A stretch of 8,500 nucleotides of DNA, taken from contig QNDJ01000048.1 in assembly GCA_003644825.1 (NCBI GenBank), positions 1 to 8,500 on the forward strand, read 5' to 3'. The notes beneath the pieces are model-generated. The model was not told where the DNA came from. It did not search any database and saw nothing but the letters and a program-made list of their open reading frames with translations. A program made the translations under genes and the position numbers. Positions 7,005 to 8,500 of the stretch are shown in pieces; position 1 is the first letter of the stretch, and the number at the start of each line of letters is the position of its first letter. This stretch comes from Candidatus Zhuqueibacterota bacterium (GTDB lineage Bacteria; SM23-31; B21-G16).

Positions 7005-7078
7005 GGCGGTGTAGCTCAGTAGGCCAGAGCAGCGGAATCATAATCCGCGTGTCCGGGGTTCGAATCCCTGCACCGCTA
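7005..7078 (+). tRNA. tRNA-Met (CAT), elongator type
   Basis: A full cloverleaf folds: acceptor GGCGGTG (7005-7011) with CACCGCT (7071-7077), D-arm GCTC/GAGC with a nine-base loop holding GG, anticodon stem GCGGA/TCCGC around the loop ATCATAA (anticodon CAT), a five-base variable region, and T-arm CGGGG/CCCTG around TTCGAAT, then discriminator A7078. The first pair is G-U, which I recall also from the similar elongator tRNA-Met of Bacillus (same GGCGGTGTAGCTCAG start); an initiator would have an unpaired first position. A tRNA-Ile with lysidine-modified CAT is the main alternative. The CCA end is not encoded (CGA follows). The integrase remnant starts 142 bp downstream, so its 3' half is the probable attachment site. 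Confidence 0.93.
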
Positions 7079-7132
7079 CGAAAGTTTATAACTTATTGTT
7101 ATTATTATAATTATGAATTTATAAATTTGCTT

Positions 7133-7149
7133 GGTCACGTCTGGGTCAC
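7133..7149 (+). repeat. Paired GGTCAC direct repeats beside the tRNA, possible integrase arm sites
   Basis: GGTCAC occurs at 7133-7138 and again at 7144-7149, an 11-bp period, about one helical turn, in otherwise A/T-rich DNA. It lies 54 bp past the tRNA end and before the integrase start. Spacing of one turn between the tRNA core site and the integrase gene is what arm-type integrase or excisionase sites look like. The repeats are seen; the role is inferred. Confidence 0.4.
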
Positions 7150-7220
7150 ATTTTTTTCTTGATTTTCTTCTAATTTTTCCCTACATTTAAAACAAACCTC
7201 ATAATTTAAAAAGTAATAAA

Positions 7221-8248
7221 ATGGCAATTATTAGAAAAAGAATAGATAGAAACAATAATTACTATATTTACTATACAGATCTCGATGGTAAACGTCGATG
7301 TAAAAAAGCAGGAAAATCAAAAAAGCTTGCTCAAGAATTAAAAATAGATATTGAATCTAAAATCCTTAGAAGAGAAATTGGATAAATCAATATTAAAAAA
7401 AACCTTATTGAAACATTAAGAGAAGCTCAAGAATATATATCTCAAACTAAAACTCCACTTACAGCTAAAAGATATATAGAAATCTATGAAACTCTAATTG
7501 AATTCGTGCCTAGGAAGAAGATAAAATTTTTTAATAATTTTAAACAATCCCATTTCGAATCATATATGTGTGAGAGACTTAAAAAATAAAACCCGCTACT
7601 ATGAATACAGAAAAAATTTATATTAAATCCTTTTTTAAGTATAGTATAGGATTAGGTTATACAAATATTAATCCCCTTCAAAATATAAAACGCCTTAGAA
7701 TTCCTGAAAAACTCCCACGCTTTTTTTCAAAAGAAGAGATCGATAAAATATTAGAAGTCTAAGATGAAAGGCATAGAGATATATTCAATTTTCTTCTTCA
7801 TACTGGGATGAGGAGAGGAGAATTAGTAAACCTTGAGTGGTCGGATATTGATTTTCAAAATAGGATTATTAAGATTCAAGTTAAAGATTTTTGGGCACCT
7901 AAAGGTCGCCGATCAAGGATTGTACCAATGGATGAAACTACATACTCAATATTATTAAAAAGACAAAATCTAAATGAAAACAAGAGATGGATTTTTACAC
8001 GTAAAAATGGGAAAAAGTTAGATGGTCACTTAACTGATAAAATATATAAATATGCAAAAAAAGTTGGGATAGAAAATTGTAATATTCATACATTTCGTCA
8101 TACTTTTACCTCATGGCTTGTTCAAAGAGGTGTTCCTTTATATACCGTTTCAAAACTTTTAGGTCATGCTGATTATGAAACCACTCAAATCTATGCCAAT
8201 TTAATTCCAGACACTTTTACTGATGCAGTAAAAAAGCTTACAGAGTAA
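7221..8248 (+). pseudogene. Tyrosine recombinase (phage/island integrase), broken
   Basis: Site-specific recombinase that would insert and excise the element at the tRNA. Joined together the pieces make about 340 residues, normal for the family: an N-terminal arm-binding part from ATG 7221 (M-A-I-I-R-K-R, then D-G-K-R), a helical core-binding part (about 7386-7720) and the catalytic domain. Lesions: TAA at 7383-7385; a frame change in an A-run near 7581-7591, where the first frame meets TAA at 7587 and homology resumes in another frame at about 7592; and TAA at 7760-7762. The catalytic domain after that is open to the stop at 8248 and keeps every key residue: R (7811), K (7901), H-T-F-R (8087-8098), H in L-L-G-H (8165) and the tyrosine nucleophile in Q-I-Y-A-N (8192). 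The ATG at 7808 lies inside the T-G-M-R-R-G-E motif, so the fragment is not a proper gene. Because TAA ends intact genes here, recoding is unlikely; sequencing error could explain the frameshift but hardly both stops. Confidence 0.88.
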
Positions 8249-8260
8249 TTTAATTTATAT

Positions 8261-8500
8261 CTATAAATCATTATCTAATTTTCTTTTATTTCGACCTTCA
8301 AATCTAGATTCTTTTACCCATTCTATTATCTCTGATTTTATGAATAACCTTCTCTTGGCCGGTTTATAAAATGGTATACGCTTTTGGTGACATAAAACAT
8401 CAAGTGTTGATTTTGGTATATGTAAAATTTTTATCACATCATCAGAGGTGATAAAAATATTATCATTAACTTCTAAATGCTTATCTGGAGTATTTAATAA
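8261..8500 (-). CDS. Excisionase-family helix-turn-helix protein, N-terminus beyond window
   Basis: Small DNA-binding protein of the excisionase/HTH_17 (MerR-like winged helix) type, too short and open-ended to be listed as a complete frame. The minus-strand frame is open for 79 codons from the right edge and stops at TAG 8263-8261. It reads I-F-I-T-S-D-D-V-I-K-I-L-H-I-P-K-S-T-L, then R-I-P-F-Y-K and R-R-L-F-I-K-S-E-I-I-E-W-V, the usual helix-turn-helix, wing and final helix of this family, followed by a basic tail (R-N-K-R-K). Such proteins guide excision of integrated elements or act as small regulators. It is convergent with the integrase, only 12 bp between their stops, rather than upstream of it in the same direction as is common. 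No ATG is present in the visible part, so the start is outside. It shows no damage in what can be seen. Confidence 0.7.
   Translation of the reverse strand, partial: LLNTPDKHLEVNDNIFITSDDVIKILHIPKSTLDVLCHQKRIPFYKPAKRRLFIKSEIIEWVKESRFEGRNKRKLDNDL

Larger units (their letters stand above)
7079..8500 (+). mobile_element. Left end of a tRNA-integrated element, decayed; right end outside window
   Basis: The tRNA 3' end, short direct repeats, a broken tyrosine recombinase and an excisionase-like gene follow each other with nothing else between, the standard order at the integrase end of a genomic island or prophage inserted in a tRNA gene. The DNA looks more A/T-rich than the genes to its left. 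The 142 bp between tRNA and integrase (7079-7220) hold no gene. The element boundary is inferred: no second copy of the tRNA 3' end occurs inside the window, so the far end must be beyond 8500 or lost. Confidence 0.6.

Noticed and set aside
7081-7220. CRISPR-like or other repeat array in the A/T-rich gap after the tRNA
   Set aside because: Only a single GGTCAC pair and a short AATTTATAAATT palindrome are present; there are no regularly spaced long repeats here or elsewhere in the window.
7808-8248. A free-standing 146-residue recombinase gene starting at ATG 7808
   Set aside because: The ATG is inside the conserved T-G-M-R-R-G-E catalytic motif, homologous sequence continues upstream through a stop, and there is no ribosome site; it is the tail of a pseudogene.
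7221-8248. Recoding of TAA as an amino acid to restore the integrase
   Set aside because: Intact genes in the window end with TAA at the expected family length, and the integrase also needs a frame change, so decay is simpler.

Overview
The window is an A/T-rich stretch of a bacterial chromosome using the standard code: the intact genes end in TAA, TAG and TGA. The host group cannot be fixed from the sequence. Genes with good Shine-Dalgarno sites, TTG/GTG starts, a lipoprotein binding protein and a secreted PHP-family protein all point to Bacteria. I would not go beyond 'low-GC bacterium, possibly a little-studied lineage'.

Layout. (1) Positions 1-2159, minus strand: a two-gene trehalose operon, otsA (trehalose-6-phosphate synthase) followed after 22 bp by otsB (trehalose-6-phosphate phosphatase, cut by the left edge). 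A consensus-like promoter lies just upstream. (2) Positions 2160-2423: a divergent, A/T-rich control region. (3) Positions 2424-4397, plus strand: a sugar ABC transporter permease (RbsC/YtfT-like) and its lipoprotein binding protein (YtfQ-like), 21 bp apart. No ATPase gene is present. (4) Positions 4474-5955: a secreted PHP-type metal hydrolase and a GNAT acetyltransferase, same strand. (5) Positions 6048-6950: a PhzF-family isomerase/epimerase. (6) Positions 7005-7078: an elongator-type tRNA-Met(CAT). (7) Positions 7079-8500: the start of an integrated element. Next to the tRNA 3' end lie paired GGTCAC repeats, then a tyrosine recombinase gene broken by two in-frame TAA stops and a frameshift, then a convergent excisionase-like helix-turn-helix gene cut by the right edge.

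How the parts may work together. OtsA and OtsB would make trehalose from a nucleotide-sugar and glucose-6-phosphate, as an osmolyte or reserve. The binding protein and permease would import a hexose-like sugar but need an ATPase from elsewhere. The PHP protein follows them closely and is predicted to be exported, so it may release the ligand outside the cytoplasm; this is inference from position. The GNAT and PhzF genes have no clear link to the transporter. The most notable points are the transporter without ATPase beside a secreted PHP hydrolase, and the decayed integrase that keeps every catalytic residue at a tRNA-Met site. I saw no strong sign of a wholly new system.
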